Shown here in pieces: positions 1 to 8,441 of a stretch of DNA of 64,000 bases. The DNA comes from Streptomyces albidoflavus (lineage in GTDB: Bacteria > Actinomycetota > Actinomycetes > Streptomycetales > Streptomycetaceae), in the NCBI RefSeq assembly GCF_000719955.1, contig NZ_JOII01000001.1, forward strand, positions 1 through 64,000. The letters are read 5' to 3'. The notes under the pieces are model-generated. The model worked only from the letters and a program-made list of their open reading frames with translations. It did no database searches and was not told where the DNA came from. Position 1 is the first letter of the stretch; each line of letters opens with the position of its first letter. Made by a program: the position numbers and the translations under genes.

Positions 1-316
1 CGTGTCGGGGTGCCCCCGCAGCAAACTGCACGCTAGGCCGCCTTGCTCCAATTGACCCCGCACCCTGCAGTTTGTGAGGAGGTACCCCGGCGCGGCCCCA
101 CCCCACCCACGTACCGGAGGAACCGCGAATCCCTATAGCCCGGCCGGCGATTGAGGCCAGTCTTTGACCGGCACGGTCGAGACGGAGCCTGGCGACCAAC
201 AGCCCGGCCGGCCCAGGCCAATGACAGCCCGGCCGGCGATTGAGGCCAGTCGGTGACCGGGCACGGGGAAGGAGCGGCACCCCCTAGTCGCGGCGCAGCC
301 GCGTGGGCGGTGTGGG
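1..316. other. Non-coding left edge with inverted repeat and GC-rich repeat copies
   Basis: No frame here looks like a real protein. The stretch holds an inverted repeat, CAAACTGCA (23-31) and TGCAGTTTG (66-74), separated by 34 nt. It also holds two near-full copies (137-162 and 226-251) and one partial copy (from 201) of a repeat beginning AGCCCGGCCGGCG. The same repeat family recurs near 18.3 kb. It lies downstream of the exporter permease that ends at 317, so it may contribute to transcription termination. Confidence 0.5.
137..251. repeat. Dispersed GC-rich intergenic repeat, two 26-nt copies plus a partial
   Basis: Copies at 137-162 and 226-251 are identical over 26 nt: AGCCCGGCCGGCG followed by ATTGAGGCCAGTC. 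A truncated copy starts at 201. Each core contains the self-complementary CCGGCCGG. Variants with GCTTGAG in place of GATTGAG occur at 18277 and 18380. It behaves like a small intergenic repeat family typical of Streptomyces. No function is evident. Confidence 0.6.
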
Positions 317-1168
317 TCAGACGGCGGATTTGCGGTACCGGCGAACCGCCAGCGTGCGGAAAACCACCAGGATGATCAGGGACCAGATGACCGAGGCCCA
401 GATCGGGTGCTGCATGGGCCACGCGTCCGGCGTGACGAAGTCGGGCGGCAAGTTCCCGAACAGCTCGCGACATGCCTGAACGGTCGTGCTGAAAGGATTC
501 CACTCGGCGATGTGCCGGAAGACCGTCGGCAGCCTGTTGGAGTCGACGAAGGCGTTGGAGATGAAGGTCAGCGGGAAGAGCCAGATCAGCCCGCCCGAGG
601 TGGCCGCCTCCGGGGTGCGGACCAGCAGCCCGATGAGCGCCCCGATCCAGGAGAAGGCGTACCCCAGCAGCAGGAGCAGGCCGAAGCCGGCGAGGACGCT
701 GCCGAGGTTCTCGTGGGTGCGCCATCCGATGAGGAGCGCCACACCGGTGAGGACGACCAGGGTGAGGGCGGTCTGCACGAAGTCGGCCAGGGTGCGGCCC
801 GTGAGCACCGCGCCCCGGGCCATCGGCAGCGAGCGGAACCGGTCGACCAGCCCCTTGTGCATGTCCTCGGCGATGCCGGCGCTGGCACCGGCGGTGGCGA
901 AGGTGACGGTCTGCGCGAAGATGCCCGCCATGAGGAACTCGCGGTAGGCCGCCTGCGAGAGCGAGCCCCCCACCTGGATCGAGCCGCCGAAGACGTAGGT
1001 GAAGAGCACCACGAACATGATCGGCTGGATGAGCCCGAAGAGGACGACCTCGGGGATGCGGGTCATTCTGATCAGGTTCCGTTGGGCCATGACCAGGGAG
1101 TCCATGACCGACTGGGCGACTCTCCCGCGGCGCCGGGGGCGGGCGGCGTGCTCGGCGACGGTGCTCAT
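317..1168 (-). CDS. DrrB-type ABC-2 exporter permease
   Basis: A 283-aa integral membrane subunit of an ABC-2 (daunorubicin resistance DrrB-like) exporter. After a basic N-terminus it has a membrane segment around residues 30-55 (LIQPIMFVVLFTYVFGG) and further hydrophobic segments, and it ends with a basic tail (RRYRKSAV). The ATG is at 1168. The start overlaps the stop of the upstream ATPase gene as TGATG, so the two are translationally coupled. The partner ATPase is DrrA-like, so drug or lipid export is likely. The substrate cannot be told from sequence. Confidence 0.92.
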   Translation of the reverse strand: MSTVAEHAARPRRRGRVAQSVMDSLVMAQRNLIRMTRIPEVVLFGLIQPIMFVVLFTYVFGGSIQVGGSLSQAAYREFLMAGIFAQTVTFATAGASAGIAEDMHKGLVDRFRSLPMARGAVLTGRTLADFVQTALTLVVLTGVALLIGWRTHENLGSVLAGFGLLLLLGYAFSWIGALIGLLVRTPEAATSGGLIWLFPLTFISNAFVDSNRLPTVFRHIAEWNPFSTTVQACRELFGNLPPDFVTPDAWPMQHPIWASVIWSLIILVVFRTLAVRRYRKSAV

Positions 1169-2205
1169 CAGTCGACCTCTTTCATGGCCTGGGCACGGCG
1201 CTCGGCCGCACTGCGCTCTCCGTTGGCCGGGCTGTCGCCGTCCTCGCCGTTCTCCCCCTCGGCCGCCTGGGCGGCGTGGCCGGTCAGGGAGATGAAGACG
1301 TCGTCGAGGGTGGGGCGGCGGAGCCCGATGTCGTCGATCTCGATCTTGCGCACGTCCAGCTCGCGGATGACCTCGGCGAGGAGTTTGGCGCCGCCGGAGA
1401 CCGGGACGGTGAGCTTGCGGGTGTGCTCGCTGACCGTCGGGGCGCCCTCGCCCACGCGGGTGAGGACCTCCACGGTGTCGGCGATCCGCTCCCGCTCGTG
1501 CACGACCAGCTCGACCCGCTCGCCGCCGGTGCGGGCCTTCAGCTCGTCCGAGGTGCCCCGGGCGATGACCCGGCCGTGGTCCACGACGCAGATGTCGTCG
1601 GCGAGGTGGTCGGCCTCCTCCAGGTACTGGGTGGTGAGGAGCAGGGTGGTACCGCCCTCGACCAATTCCTGGATGACGTCCCACAGCGCCTGCCGGTTGC
1701 GCGGGTCGAGGCCGGTGGTGGGTTCGTCCATGAACATCACCGGCGGGGAGACGACGAGGGCCGCGGCGAGGTCCAGTCGGCGGCGCATGCCCCCGGAGTA
1801 GGTCTTCGCGGTGCGGTCTCCCGCGTCGGCGAGGCCGAACCGCTCCAGCAGCTCACCGGCCCGGGCCTTCGCCTCCCGCCCGGAGAGCTGGTAGAGGCGG
1901 CCGACCATCTGGAGGTTCTCGCGTCCGGTCAGGTACTCGTCGATGGCGGCGAACTGGCCGGAGAGGCCGATGGCGCGGCGCACCTCGTCCGGACTCTCGA
2001 CCACGTCGATCCCGGCGACCAGGGCGCGGCCGCTGTCGGGCACGAGGAGGGTGGTGAGGCAGCGGACGGCGGTGGTCTTGCCCGCGCCGTTCGGGCCGAG
2101 CATGCCGAGGACGGTGCCCTCGGGGACGTCGAGGTCGACGCCGTCCAGCGCTCTGACGTCGCCGAAGGTCTTGACGAGACCTTCCGCGTAGATGGCGCCT
2201 GGCAT
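1168..2205 (-). CDS. DrrA-type ABC exporter ATP-binding protein
   Basis: A 345-aa cytoplasmic ATPase that powers the adjacent ABC-2 permease. Walker A GPNGAGKT is at residues 37-44, the signature YSGGM at 136-140, and Walker B with catalytic Glu (FMDEPTTGLDP) at about 158-168. A C-terminal extension of about 100 residues after the nucleotide-binding domain is characteristic of DrrA relatives. The ATG at 2205 follows AGGAGA at good spacing; longer upstream extensions of the frame have no such site. It is the first gene of a two-gene operon with the permease. The family is drug/lipid export; the substrate is unknown. Confidence 0.94.
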   Translation of the reverse strand: MPGAIYAEGLVKTFGDVRALDGVDLDVPEGTVLGMLGPNGAGKTTAVRCLTTLLVPDSGRALVAGIDVVESPDEVRRAIGLSGQFAAIDEYLTGRENLQMVGRLYQLSGREAKARAGELLERFGLADAGDRTAKTYSGGMRRRLDLAAALVVSPPVMFMDEPTTGLDPRNRQALWDVIQELVEGGTTLLLTTQYLEEADHLADDICVVDHGRVIARGTSDELKARTGGERVELVVHERERIADTVEVLTRVGEGAPTVSEHTRKLTVPVSGGAKLLAEVIRELDVRKIEIDDIGLRRPTLDDVFISLTGHAAQAAEGENGEDGDSPANGERSAAERRAQAMKEVD

Positions 2206-2236
2206 AGGGATCTCCTGACGTGATGCCGTGTGCGGA

Positions 2237-2242
2237 ATAGTA
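2237..2242 (-). promoter_or_regulatory. Possible -10 of the DrrAB-type exporter operon
   Basis: The minus-strand hexamer TACTAT lies 32 nt before the ATG at 2205, which leaves room for the AGGAGA ribosome site. No good -35 is visible, so this is tentative. Confidence 0.35.
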
Positions 2243-2355
2243 GGTTTGCTCAGGTATGTCCGCGATGCTCGCGACGCGCGGGGGACAGGTCGAAGCAAGG
2301 GCGGGGACTCACTCTGATCACGGAGAGTGACGAAGGTGGCGCGAGACACACCATA

Positions 2356-2371
2356 ACGCGATGTATCGCGT
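2356..2371. promoter_or_regulatory. Operator-like inverted repeat upstream of exporter operon
   Basis: ACGCGAT-GT-ATCGCGT is a perfect 7-bp inverted repeat with a 2-nt centre, in an intergenic stretch about 150 nt upstream of the exporter ATPase start. Its size and symmetry suit a PadR- or TetR-class dimer. No regulator gene of that class is adjacent in the window. Confidence 0.45.
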
Positions 2372-2494
2372 GCCGCAATGGATTCCAGCGCCCCGGTCCT
2401 GACGAGAAGGGGAACGCTCTCCTCCGACGCACGCGCGCCCGCCCGCCCGCTCGCACGCACGCGAAGGAGAAGGCGAGCAGGGCGAACAGACGAA

Positions 2495-2530
2495 AGGGGC
2501 GGGCACCCGGTCGACCGGGTGCCCGCCCCT
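2495..2530. terminator. Perfect 36-nt palindromic terminator after threonine dehydratase
   Basis: Two 18-nt arms are perfectly complementary with TCGA at the centre: AGGGGCGGGCACCCGG then its reverse complement. It begins 25 nt beyond the threonine dehydratase stop (minus strand). No U-tract follows, as is common for Streptomyces terminators. Confidence 0.8.
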
Positions 2531-2555
2531 CCCCCGCGCCGAGGCGCGTGTCGCC

Positions 2556-3785
2556 TCACTCCATGACGAGGTATCCCGCCCCGCGCAGCGCCGCGCCGAC
2601 GCTCGCGCAGTGCTCGGGTCCCTTCGTCTCCAGGTGGACCTCCACCTCCGCCTCGGTGAGCCCCAGCCGGGGGTCGGTCCGCACATGGCTGACGTCGAGC
2701 ACGTTGGCGTCGACGCCGGAGAGGACCGACAGCAGGGTCGCGAGGGCGCCGGGACTGTCGGTCAGCCGCAGCCGCAGCGAGAGGTAGCGGCCGGCCGCCG
2801 CCATGCCGTGGGTGAGGACGCGCTGCATCAGCAGCGGGTCGACATTGCCGCCGGAGAGCACCGCCACCACCGGCCCCTCGAACGCCTCGGGCCTGCTCAG
2901 CAGGGCCGCGACCGGGCTGGCCCCGGCCGGCTCGACCACCTGCTTGGCCCGCTCCAGGCAGAGCAGCAGCCCGCTGGAGAGGGCGTCCTCGGTGACCGTG
3001 ACGACCTCGTCGACCAGTTCCCCGACGATCCGGAACGGCACCTCGCCCGGCCGCCCCACCTTGATCCCGTCGGCCATCGTCGACGGGCGCTCGACCGCCA
3101 CCGGCCGGCCCGCGGCCAGCGAGGGCGGGTAGGCCGCGGCGCCCGCCGCCTGGACGCCGACGATTCGCACGTCGGGGCGGACCGCCTTGACCGCGACCGC
3201 TATCCCCGCGGCCAGTCCGCCGCCGCCGATGCCCATGACGATCGTGCGCACCTCGGGGCACTGCTCCAGGATCTCCAGCCCCAGCGTGCCCTGGCCCGCG
3301 ATGACGTCGGGGTGGTCGAAGGGGTGGATGAAGACGGCGCCGGTCCGCTCCGCGTACTCCTGGGCCGCCGCCAGCGTCTCGTCGACCACCTCGCCGTGCA
3401 GCCGTACCTCGGCGCCGTACTCCCGGGTGGCCGCGACCTTGGGCAGCGGGGCCCCGACCGGCATGAAGACGGTGGAGCGGACGCCCAGCAGGGTCGAGGC
3501 GAGGGCCACTCCCTGGGCGTGGTTGCCCGCGCTGGCGGCGACCACGCCCGCGGCCCGTTCCTCGGGGGAGAGCCCGGCGATCCGCACGTACGCGCCGCGG
3601 AGTTTGAAGGAGCCGGTGCGCTGGAGGTTCTCGCACTTGAGATGGACGGGGGCGCCGACCAGTTCGGAGAGGTGGCGGCTGCCCTCCATCATCGTGACCC
3701 TCGCCACCCCGGCGAGCATCTTCTGCGCACCGCGCACGTCGTCGAGCGTCACCCTGGGCGGCTGGACGGCCTTGCTGTCTGTCAT
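2556..3785 (-). CDS. ilvA: Threonine ammonia-lyase (threonine dehydratase) with ACT domain
   Basis: A 409-aa PLP enzyme converting L-threonine to 2-oxobutanoate and ammonia, the entry to isoleucine synthesis. The PLP lysine is K61 in GSFKLRGA. The glycine-rich phosphate-binding loop GIGGGGLAAG follows in the middle of the protein. An ACT-like domain (about 335-409, beginning near SLRLRLTDSPGALATLL) suggests amino-acid feedback. The short ACT-containing architecture also fits catabolic TdcB-type enzymes, so anabolic versus catabolic use is not settled by sequence. It is transcribed divergently from the MarR gene at 3943 and followed by a strong palindromic terminator. Confidence 0.93.
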   Translation of the reverse strand: MTDSKAVQPPRVTLDDVRGAQKMLAGVARVTMMEGSRHLSELVGAPVHLKCENLQRTGSFKLRGAYVRIAGLSPEERAAGVVAASAGNHAQGVALASTLLGVRSTVFMPVGAPLPKVAATREYGAEVRLHGEVVDETLAAAQEYAERTGAVFIHPFDHPDVIAGQGTLGLEILEQCPEVRTIVMGIGGGGLAAGIAVAVKAVRPDVRIVGVQAAGAAAYPPSLAAGRPVAVERPSTMADGIKVGRPGEVPFRIVGELVDEVVTVTEDALSSGLLLCLERAKQVVEPAGASPVAALLSRPEAFEGPVVAVLSGGNVDPLLMQRVLTHGMAAAGRYLSLRLRLTDSPGALATLLSVLSGVDANVLDVSHVRTDPRLGLTEAEVEVHLETKGPEHCASVGAALRGAGYLVME

Positions 3786-3942
3786 GGCCCCAGTGTGGCT
3801 GCTGGAGCGCGGTCCCCGATACGCCGCGCCCCCGCCGGCCCCGGCGGGCCCGGGGCAACCGCGACAGCGCCCGTACGGTCGGCGGCCCGGCCGCGTACGC
3901 TGTCCCCCCAACCGTCCCTCCCGCACGAAGTGAGCCCTGGCC

Positions 3943-4497
3943 ATGCCCATGACTGAGGACATGTCGACCACCGCTTCCGGCGCTCCGGGTCCCTCCGGAG
4001 CCCCCGGAGATCCTTCCGCCCTCTTCGACACGCTCCAGCACCAGGTCGCCGTCTTCGCTCGGCGGGCCGAGCAGACCCGCCTCGGCGGGGTGGGCGCCGT
4101 CCGCAACTCGATGGACCGCGCCGCGTACCTGCTCCTCAACCACCTCGACAACGAGGGCCCGATGGGCGTGAAGGCGCTCGCCGCCAGCATGGGCATCGAC
4201 TCCTCCACGGTCACCCGGCAGGTCGCGCCGCTGGTCGACGGCGGACTGGTCAGCCGTACCAGCCACCCCGAGGACGGGCGCGCCGTCGTCCTCCAGCTCT
4301 CCGCGCTCGGCCGCAACCGCCTCGAAGAGGTGCGGGCCGGCCGCCGCGAGCTGCTCAAGGAGCTGACCGGCGGCTGGAGCGACGGCGACCAGGAAGCCTT
4401 CTGCCGCCTGCTGACCCGGTTCAACGAGGAGATCGTGGCCCGCCAGAACCGCCTCGCCCAGAGCGGCGCCCCGGGCACCGACCCCGCCGAGAGCTGA
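3943..4497 (+). CDS. MarR-family transcriptional regulator
   Basis: A 184-aa winged-helix DNA-binding protein. A low-complexity Gly/Ser/Pro N-terminus (about 1-25) precedes the MarR fold. The recognition helix is in ASMGIDSSTVTRQVAPLV and the wing in SHPEDGRAVVLQLS. It is divergent from threonine dehydratase across a 157-nt gap, so it may regulate that gene, itself, or both. The upstream ATG is used; a second ATG three codons on and another at codon 7 are alternatives. No effector can be inferred. Confidence 0.88.
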   Translation: MPMTEDMSTTASGAPGPSGAPGDPSALFDTLQHQVAVFARRAEQTRLGGVGAVRNSMDRAAYLLLNHLDNEGPMGVKALAASMGIDSSTVTRQVAPLVDGGLVSRTSHPEDGRAVVLQLSALGRNRLEEVRAGRRELLKELTGGWSDGDQEAFCRLLTRFNEEIVARQNRLAQSGAPGTDPAES

Positions 4498-4576
4498 TCC
4501 CTCCCCGCCTCTTGACCCCGCGCGCCCCCTGGCCTCAGATGGGAGGCCGGACCGCAGCGGCGGGCAGGAGGCCCCG

Positions 4577-5065
4577 GTGAGCCCAGGCCACGAGATCCCC
4601 CGCACCGCCCGCGCCCGCGCGTTCGTCTCCTTCGCCGCCGGCGCGGGCGGCCGCCTGCTCCACCTGGCCGTGCTGCTCACCGGCGAAGCCCCCGGCAGCA
4701 CCCCGTACGCCCGCCGCCTGCTCACCGCCGCACTCAGCCGCACCTACGCCGACTGGGACGCCCTGCGCGGCGACGACCCGTACGACCGGACCCGCCAGGA
4801 CCTCGTCGCCCGCTACGCCCGCGCCGCCTGGCACCGCCGGCTCGGCGCGGCCGGCCGGACGCGGGACCCCGGGCCGCTGGGTCCCCTCACCCCGCACGAG
4901 CGCATCGCGGTGGTCCTGAGGCTGTACGAGGGGGTGCCCGAGGAGCAGGCGGCGGCGCTGCTGGGGCTGCCCGCCGAGCGGGTCAGGGCGCTGACGGCGC
5001 GGGCCTCGGTGCGGCTGGCGCGGCCGCCGGGCGGTGCCCCGGGTGCCCCGGAGCCGGCCCGGTGA
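4577..5065 (+). CDS. Small sigma-70-like (region 4-containing) regulator
   Basis: A 162-aa protein whose C-terminal half resembles sigma factor region 4: LTPHERIAVVLRLYEGVPEEQAAALLGLPAERV then an Arg-rich end. The N-terminal half looks like a degenerate SigE-like region 2 without a clear -10 recognition helix. Its GTG stop overlaps the next start as GTGA, so it is translationally coupled to a small membrane protein. This is the layout of a sigma-like factor with a membrane partner. It may be an atypical ECF factor or a non-functional relative. Confidence 0.7.
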   Translation: MSPGHEIPRTARARAFVSFAAGAGGRLLHLAVLLTGEAPGSTPYARRLLTAALSRTYADWDALRGDDPYDRTRQDLVARYARAAWHRRLGAAGRTRDPGPLGPLTPHERIAVVLRLYEGVPEEQAAALLGLPAERVRALTARASVRLARPPGGAPGAPEPAR

Positions 5066-5313
5066 GCGGCGAGGACCGCCGGAAGGAGCACGTCCGCCGG
5101 CTGCTCGACACCCCGCCGCCGCCCGTACCGCAGGAGCTGCTGGCCGAGGCGGTGCGCCGGGGTGAGCGGCTGCGCCGTCTGCGGGCCGGGGCGCGCCGGT
5201 TCCTCTGGGTGGTGGGGACGGCGGTCGTGGCCGGGGTGGTCGTCTGGCTGGTGGTGGCCCGGCCCTGGGCCGCGCCCGAGATGCCCGTCACGCCGCCGCT
5301 GACCGGCTGGTGA
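5062..5313 (+). CDS. Small single-pass membrane protein coupled to sigma-like gene
   Basis: An 83-aa protein with a charged cytoplasmic N-terminus (residues 1-45, rich in Arg and Glu), one membrane helix (about 47-67, [19 protein letters not shown]) and a short outside tail. It starts with GTG inside the stop of the preceding sigma-like gene. Size, topology and coupling suggest an anti-sigma-like or sensor partner. There is no zinc-binding HxxxCxxC motif, so classical ZAS anti-sigma activity is not supported. Confidence 0.7.
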   Translation: MSGEDRRKEHVRRLLDTPPPPVPQELLAEAVRRGERLRRLRAGARRFLWVVGTAVVAGVVVWLVVARPWAAPEMPVTPPLTGW

Positions 5314-5317
5314 CACG

Positions 5318-5355
5318 GCGCGGGGCCGGGCCCCCGTACGGACCCGGCCCCGCGC
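5318..5355. terminator. Convergent terminator hairpin
   Basis: Arms GCGCGGGGCCGGG (5318-5330) and its perfect complement (5343-5355) with a 12-nt loop. It sits between the ends of the small membrane protein (+) and cystathionine gamma-synthase (-). Confidence 0.7.
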
Positions 5356-5388
5356 TCACCGGCGTACCGGCCTGCGCCCGTGTGCCGT

Positions 5389-6555
5389 TCAGCCCAGCGC
5401 CTGCTGGAGGTCGGCGAGCAGGTCGTCGGCGTTCTCGATGCCGACGGAGAGGCGCACCAGGTCGGAGGGGACCTCCAGCTGGGAGCCGGCCACCGAGGCG
5501 TGCGTCATCCGGCCGGGGTGCTCGATGAGGGACTCGACGCCGCCGAGGGACTCACCGAGGGTGAAGACCTTGGTCCGGTCGCAGACGGCGACCGCCTCCT
5601 CCTCGCCACCGGCGACCTGGAAGGAGACCATGCCGCCGAAGGAACGCATCTGCTTGGCGGCGACCTCGTGGCCGGGGTGCTCGGCGAGCCCCGGGTAGAG
5701 GACCTTGGTGACCTTGGGGTGGCGGCTGAGCATCTCGACGATCCGCTCGGCGTTGGCCGAGTGGCGGTCCATCCGCACCGCCAGCGTCTTGATGCCGCGC
5801 AGCACCAGCCAGGAGTCGAAGGGGCCGGCCACCGCGCCCATGGCGTTCTGGTGGTAGGCCAGTTCGTCGGCCAGCTCCTGGTCGTCGGTGACCAGGGCGC
5901 CGCCGACCACGTCGGAGTGGCCGCCCATGTACTTGGTGGTGGAGTGCACGACGACGTCGGCGCCGAGCGCCAGCGGCTGCTGGAGGTAGGGCGAGGCGAA
6001 GGTGTTGTCGACCACCAGGCGCACCCCGGCGGCGCGTGCGACCCCGGCGAGCGCCGCGATGTCGCTGATGCCGAGCAGCGGGTTGGAGGGGGTCTCGACC
6101 CAGATCGCCTTGGTGCGGTCGGTCAGCGCGTCCCGGACGGCCGCCGGGTCCGAGGTGTCGGCCACGGTGTAGTCGACGCCCCAGCGGGCCACGACCTTGG
6201 AGATCAGCCGGAAGGTGCCGCCGTAGGCGTCGTCGGGGATGACGAGGTGGTCGCCGGGGGCCAGCAGGGTCCGCAGCAGGCAGTCCTCGGCCGCGAGCCC
6301 CGAGGCGAAGGCGAGGCCGCGCCGGCCGCCTTCGAGCGCCGCGAGGTTCTCCTCCAGCGCGGTCCGGGTCGGGTTGCCGCTGCGGCTGTACTCGTAGCCG
6401 CCGCGCAGCCCGCCCACGCCGTCCTGCTTGTACGTGGACACCTGGTAGATCGCGGGGACCACGGCCCCGGTCATCGGGTCGGGAGTGTTTCCGGCGTGGA
6501 TCGCCACGGTCTCGAAGCCGTGCGTGCCGTGCCCGTCACTGTGCCTGTCGCTCAT
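5389..6555 (-). CDS. metB: Cystathionine gamma-synthase
   Basis: A 388-aa Cys/Met-metabolism PLP enzyme. It catalyses gamma-replacement of an activated homoserine with cysteine to form cystathionine, a step of methionine synthesis or reverse transsulfuration. The substrate loop YSRSGNPT is at 56-63, and the PLP lysine is K208 in HSTTKYMGGHSD. Length and motifs fit the CGS/CGL family. The closely related cystathionine gamma-lyase cannot be fully excluded from sequence alone. The ATG at 6555 begins a His/Asp-rich leader (SDRHSDGHGTHG) before the conserved start of the fold. It is monocistronic with a convergent terminator. Confidence 0.9.
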   Translation of the reverse strand: MSDRHSDGHGTHGFETVAIHAGNTPDPMTGAVVPAIYQVSTYKQDGVGGLRGGYEYSRSGNPTRTALEENLAALEGGRRGLAFASGLAAEDCLLRTLLAPGDHLVIPDDAYGGTFRLISKVVARWGVDYTVADTSDPAAVRDALTDRTKAIWVETPSNPLLGISDIAALAGVARAAGVRLVVDNTFASPYLQQPLALGADVVVHSTTKYMGGHSDVVGGALVTDDQELADELAYHQNAMGAVAGPFDSWLVLRGIKTLAVRMDRHSANAERIVEMLSRHPKVTKVLYPGLAEHPGHEVAAKQMRSFGGMVSFQVAGGEEEAVAVCDRTKVFTLGESLGGVESLIEHPGRMTHASVAGSQLEVPSDLVRLSVGIENADDLLADLQQALG

Positions 6556-6684
6556 GCGGCCCGAGCCTAGTGCCTCCGCGGCCCCGTTCAGGCCGTTGTG
6601 GCACCCGTCCCGCCTGCGGATGGAGACCAGTCCGTTACGGAGGGGGTTCGCCAACTGTCGGCGCCGTCTGGTTCGCTTGGAGCC

Positions 6685-7788
6685 ATGGAACTCTTGTGGG
6701 CCCTGATGGCAGTGGTCATGATCGGAGCGGTCCTCGGACCGGTCATCCTGCGGCGCCGCCGCGGGATACGGCAGGTGCAGCCCGGCACCCCCGAGGCGGC
6801 CGACCCGGCCCAGTACGGCTTCCGCCCGCAGGAGACCCTCGACATCCGCCTGCCCGGCCCCGACCAGGACCTCCTCGACGTCCTCGACGTCGTCCAGCGC
6901 ACCCAGGACTGGCGGGCCGCCTCCCAGCTGCTGGCCGGCACCGACAAACACGGCGAGCTGCGCTGGCAGCGCGTGCAGGCGTTCGCCGGGGCCGCCTCGC
7001 TGGAGCTCCAGCAGCGTCCGGGCGAGGGCGGCCGCTGGCTGCGCGACTGGCGGGCGCAGGAGCCCAAGGACGCGGGCGGCGCCGCGGTGCACGCCGAGTT
7101 CCTGGTGCAGCAGGCGTGGCGCTCCTCCACGGCCGGGAGCGACGACTTCCGGATCATCCTGGAGGAGGCGCGGTCGGCCGTGGCCCAGGCCGCGCTGCTC
7201 GCCCCGGGCGACCCGGTGCCGTACATCAGCGAGCTGGCCGTGGCGCGCGGGCTCGGCTACACCCAGCAGGAGTTCGACCAGCTCTGGCTGAAGATCCTGG
7301 ACCGCGCCCCGGCGCACATGGGGGCGCATCTGGTGGCGCTGCCGTACTGGTCGGAGAAGTGGCACGGCTCGCGGCAGCAGTCGATGGCGTTCGCCGAGGC
7401 GGCCGCGGCCCGCGCGCCGGGCGGCTCGCTGCTCTCGGCGCTGCCCCTCTTCTCCCTGTACGAGCACCTGCCCGAGGTGAACCTGGTCCGTAACTTCTTC
7501 CAGAGCCAGGTCTTCACCCGGGCCCTGGAGGGCGCCCAGTTCGCCGCCCAGTCGGCGCGCCAGGACGATCCGGTGCTGCCGCACGTCCGGCACCTGTTGG
7601 TCTTCTTCCTGGTCAGCTCGGAGCGGTGGGGCGAGGCGATGCACCAGCTCGTCCGTGTCGACGGGTACGTGGGCGCGCTGCCGTGGACCCTGTCGGCCGA
7701 CCCGGCCGCGCAGTTCGCCGTCTACCGCGCACTGGCGGTCGGCGGGTACGAGGCCAACGGCGGCAGCCCGGCCACCCTGCGCGGCTGA
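6685..7788 (+). CDS. Conserved hypothetical membrane-anchored protein
   Basis: A 367-aa protein with one N-terminal membrane anchor (residues 3-21), a basic stop-transfer RRRRGIRQ, then a soluble alpha-helical domain rich in Ala, Leu, Trp and Gln. The repeating helical pattern resembles TPR-like solenoids but no consensus repeat is convincing. The start ATG is at 6685 at the edge of the anchor. It is divergent from cystathionine gamma-synthase and has no recognised catalytic motif. I do not recognise a function. Confidence 0.82.
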   Translation: MELLWALMAVVMIGAVLGPVILRRRRGIRQVQPGTPEAADPAQYGFRPQETLDIRLPGPDQDLLDVLDVVQRTQDWRAASQLLAGTDKHGELRWQRVQAFAGAASLELQQRPGEGGRWLRDWRAQEPKDAGGAAVHAEFLVQQAWRSSTAGSDDFRIILEEARSAVAQAALLAPGDPVPYISELAVARGLGYTQQEFDQLWLKILDRAPAHMGAHLVALPYWSEKWHGSRQQSMAFAEAAAARAPGGSLLSALPLFSLYEHLPEVNLVRNFFQSQVFTRALEGAQFAAQSARQDDPVLPHVRHLLVFFLVSSERWGEAMHQLVRVDGYVGALPWTLSADPAAQFAVYRALAVGGYEANGGSPATLRG

Positions 7789-7882
7789 GCCCAAAACACC
7801 GGCGACGGGACGCCGCCCGCCTGGCATGATCGCTCCGGCGCGGCGGGAGACTCCCGTCGGCGCGAGGAGGACGGGGGCTCGT

Positions 7883-8416
7883 ATGAGCGGGATCGTGGTG
7901 CCGGTGGACGGGCTGGCGGAGCGGGTCTCACCGCCGGTGAACGGCAGTGAGCGGGAGTCGCTCCGCGGCCATCTGGACTTCCACCGGGCGACGCTGCTGG
8001 CCAAGTGCGCCGGGCTGACCACCGAACAGCTCCGTACGAAGTCCTCGCCGCCCTCGGCGCTGTCGCTGCTGGGGCTGGTCCGGCACATGGCCGAGGTCGA
8101 ACGGGCCTGGTTCCGCCGGACCTTCGCCGGTGAGGAGATCGGGCTGGTGTGGTCGCCGGAGGGCGACTTCCAGGTGGCGTACGACGCGGCGCGGGCGGAC
8201 GCCGGGGAGGCGTTCGCGGTGTGGCAGGCCGAGGTGGCGCACGCCCGGCGGATCGAGGCGGCGGCCGCCTCGCTGGACGAGACGGCCTGGTCCCCGCGGT
8301 GGGAGGCCGAGGTGTCCCTGCGGGCGATCATGCTCCACCTGATCCACGACTACGCCCGCCACAACGGCCACGCCGACCTCCTGCGCGAGGGGGTCGACGG
8401 GGCCGTCGGCGTCTGA
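7883..8416 (+). CDS. DinB-like (DUF664) family protein
   Basis: A 177-aa four-helix-bundle protein of the DinB/DUF664 superfamily, which in actinobacteria includes mycothiol-dependent transferases. Metal-ligand His residues are suggested in [13 protein letters not shown] and in the C-terminal [15 protein letters not shown]. The ATG at 7883 ([10 protein letters not shown]) follows GAGGAGG; in-frame extensions upstream are less convincing. It is convergent with the alcohol dehydrogenase gene. Family-level function is thiol-dependent conjugation or isomerisation; the substrate is unknown. Confidence 0.83.
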   Translation: MSGIVVPVDGLAERVSPPVNGSERESLRGHLDFHRATLLAKCAGLTTEQLRTKSSPPSALSLLGLVRHMAEVERAWFRRTFAGEEIGLVWSPEGDFQVAYDAARADAGEAFAVWQAEVAHARRIEAAAASLDETAWSPRWEAEVSLRAIMLHLIHDYARHNGHADLLREGVDGAVGV

Positions 8417-8441
8417 GGCCGGGCCGGGCGGCCCGCGCCGG

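Larger units (their letters stand above)
2206..2555. other. Intergenic region between exporter operon and threonine dehydratase
   Basis: No credible gene in about 350 nt. It contains a possible -10 for the exporter operon (minus-strand TACTAT, 2242-2237), a 16-bp operator-like inverted repeat (2356-2371) and a perfect 36-nt palindrome (2495-2530) that ends threonine dehydratase transcription. Confidence 0.6.

Noticed and set aside
1168..4743. A single very long minus-strand frame spanning exporter ATPase, gap and ilvA region
   Set aside because: Only its last 345 codons show ABC ATPase motifs; the rest is low-complexity sequence in the wrong frame of ilvA and the MarR gene. It is a GC-bias artefact.
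4535..4897. 120-aa minus-strand frame opposite the sigma-like gene
   Set aside because: Low-complexity Gly/Ala/Val sequence that is an anti-sense shadow of the plus-strand gene.
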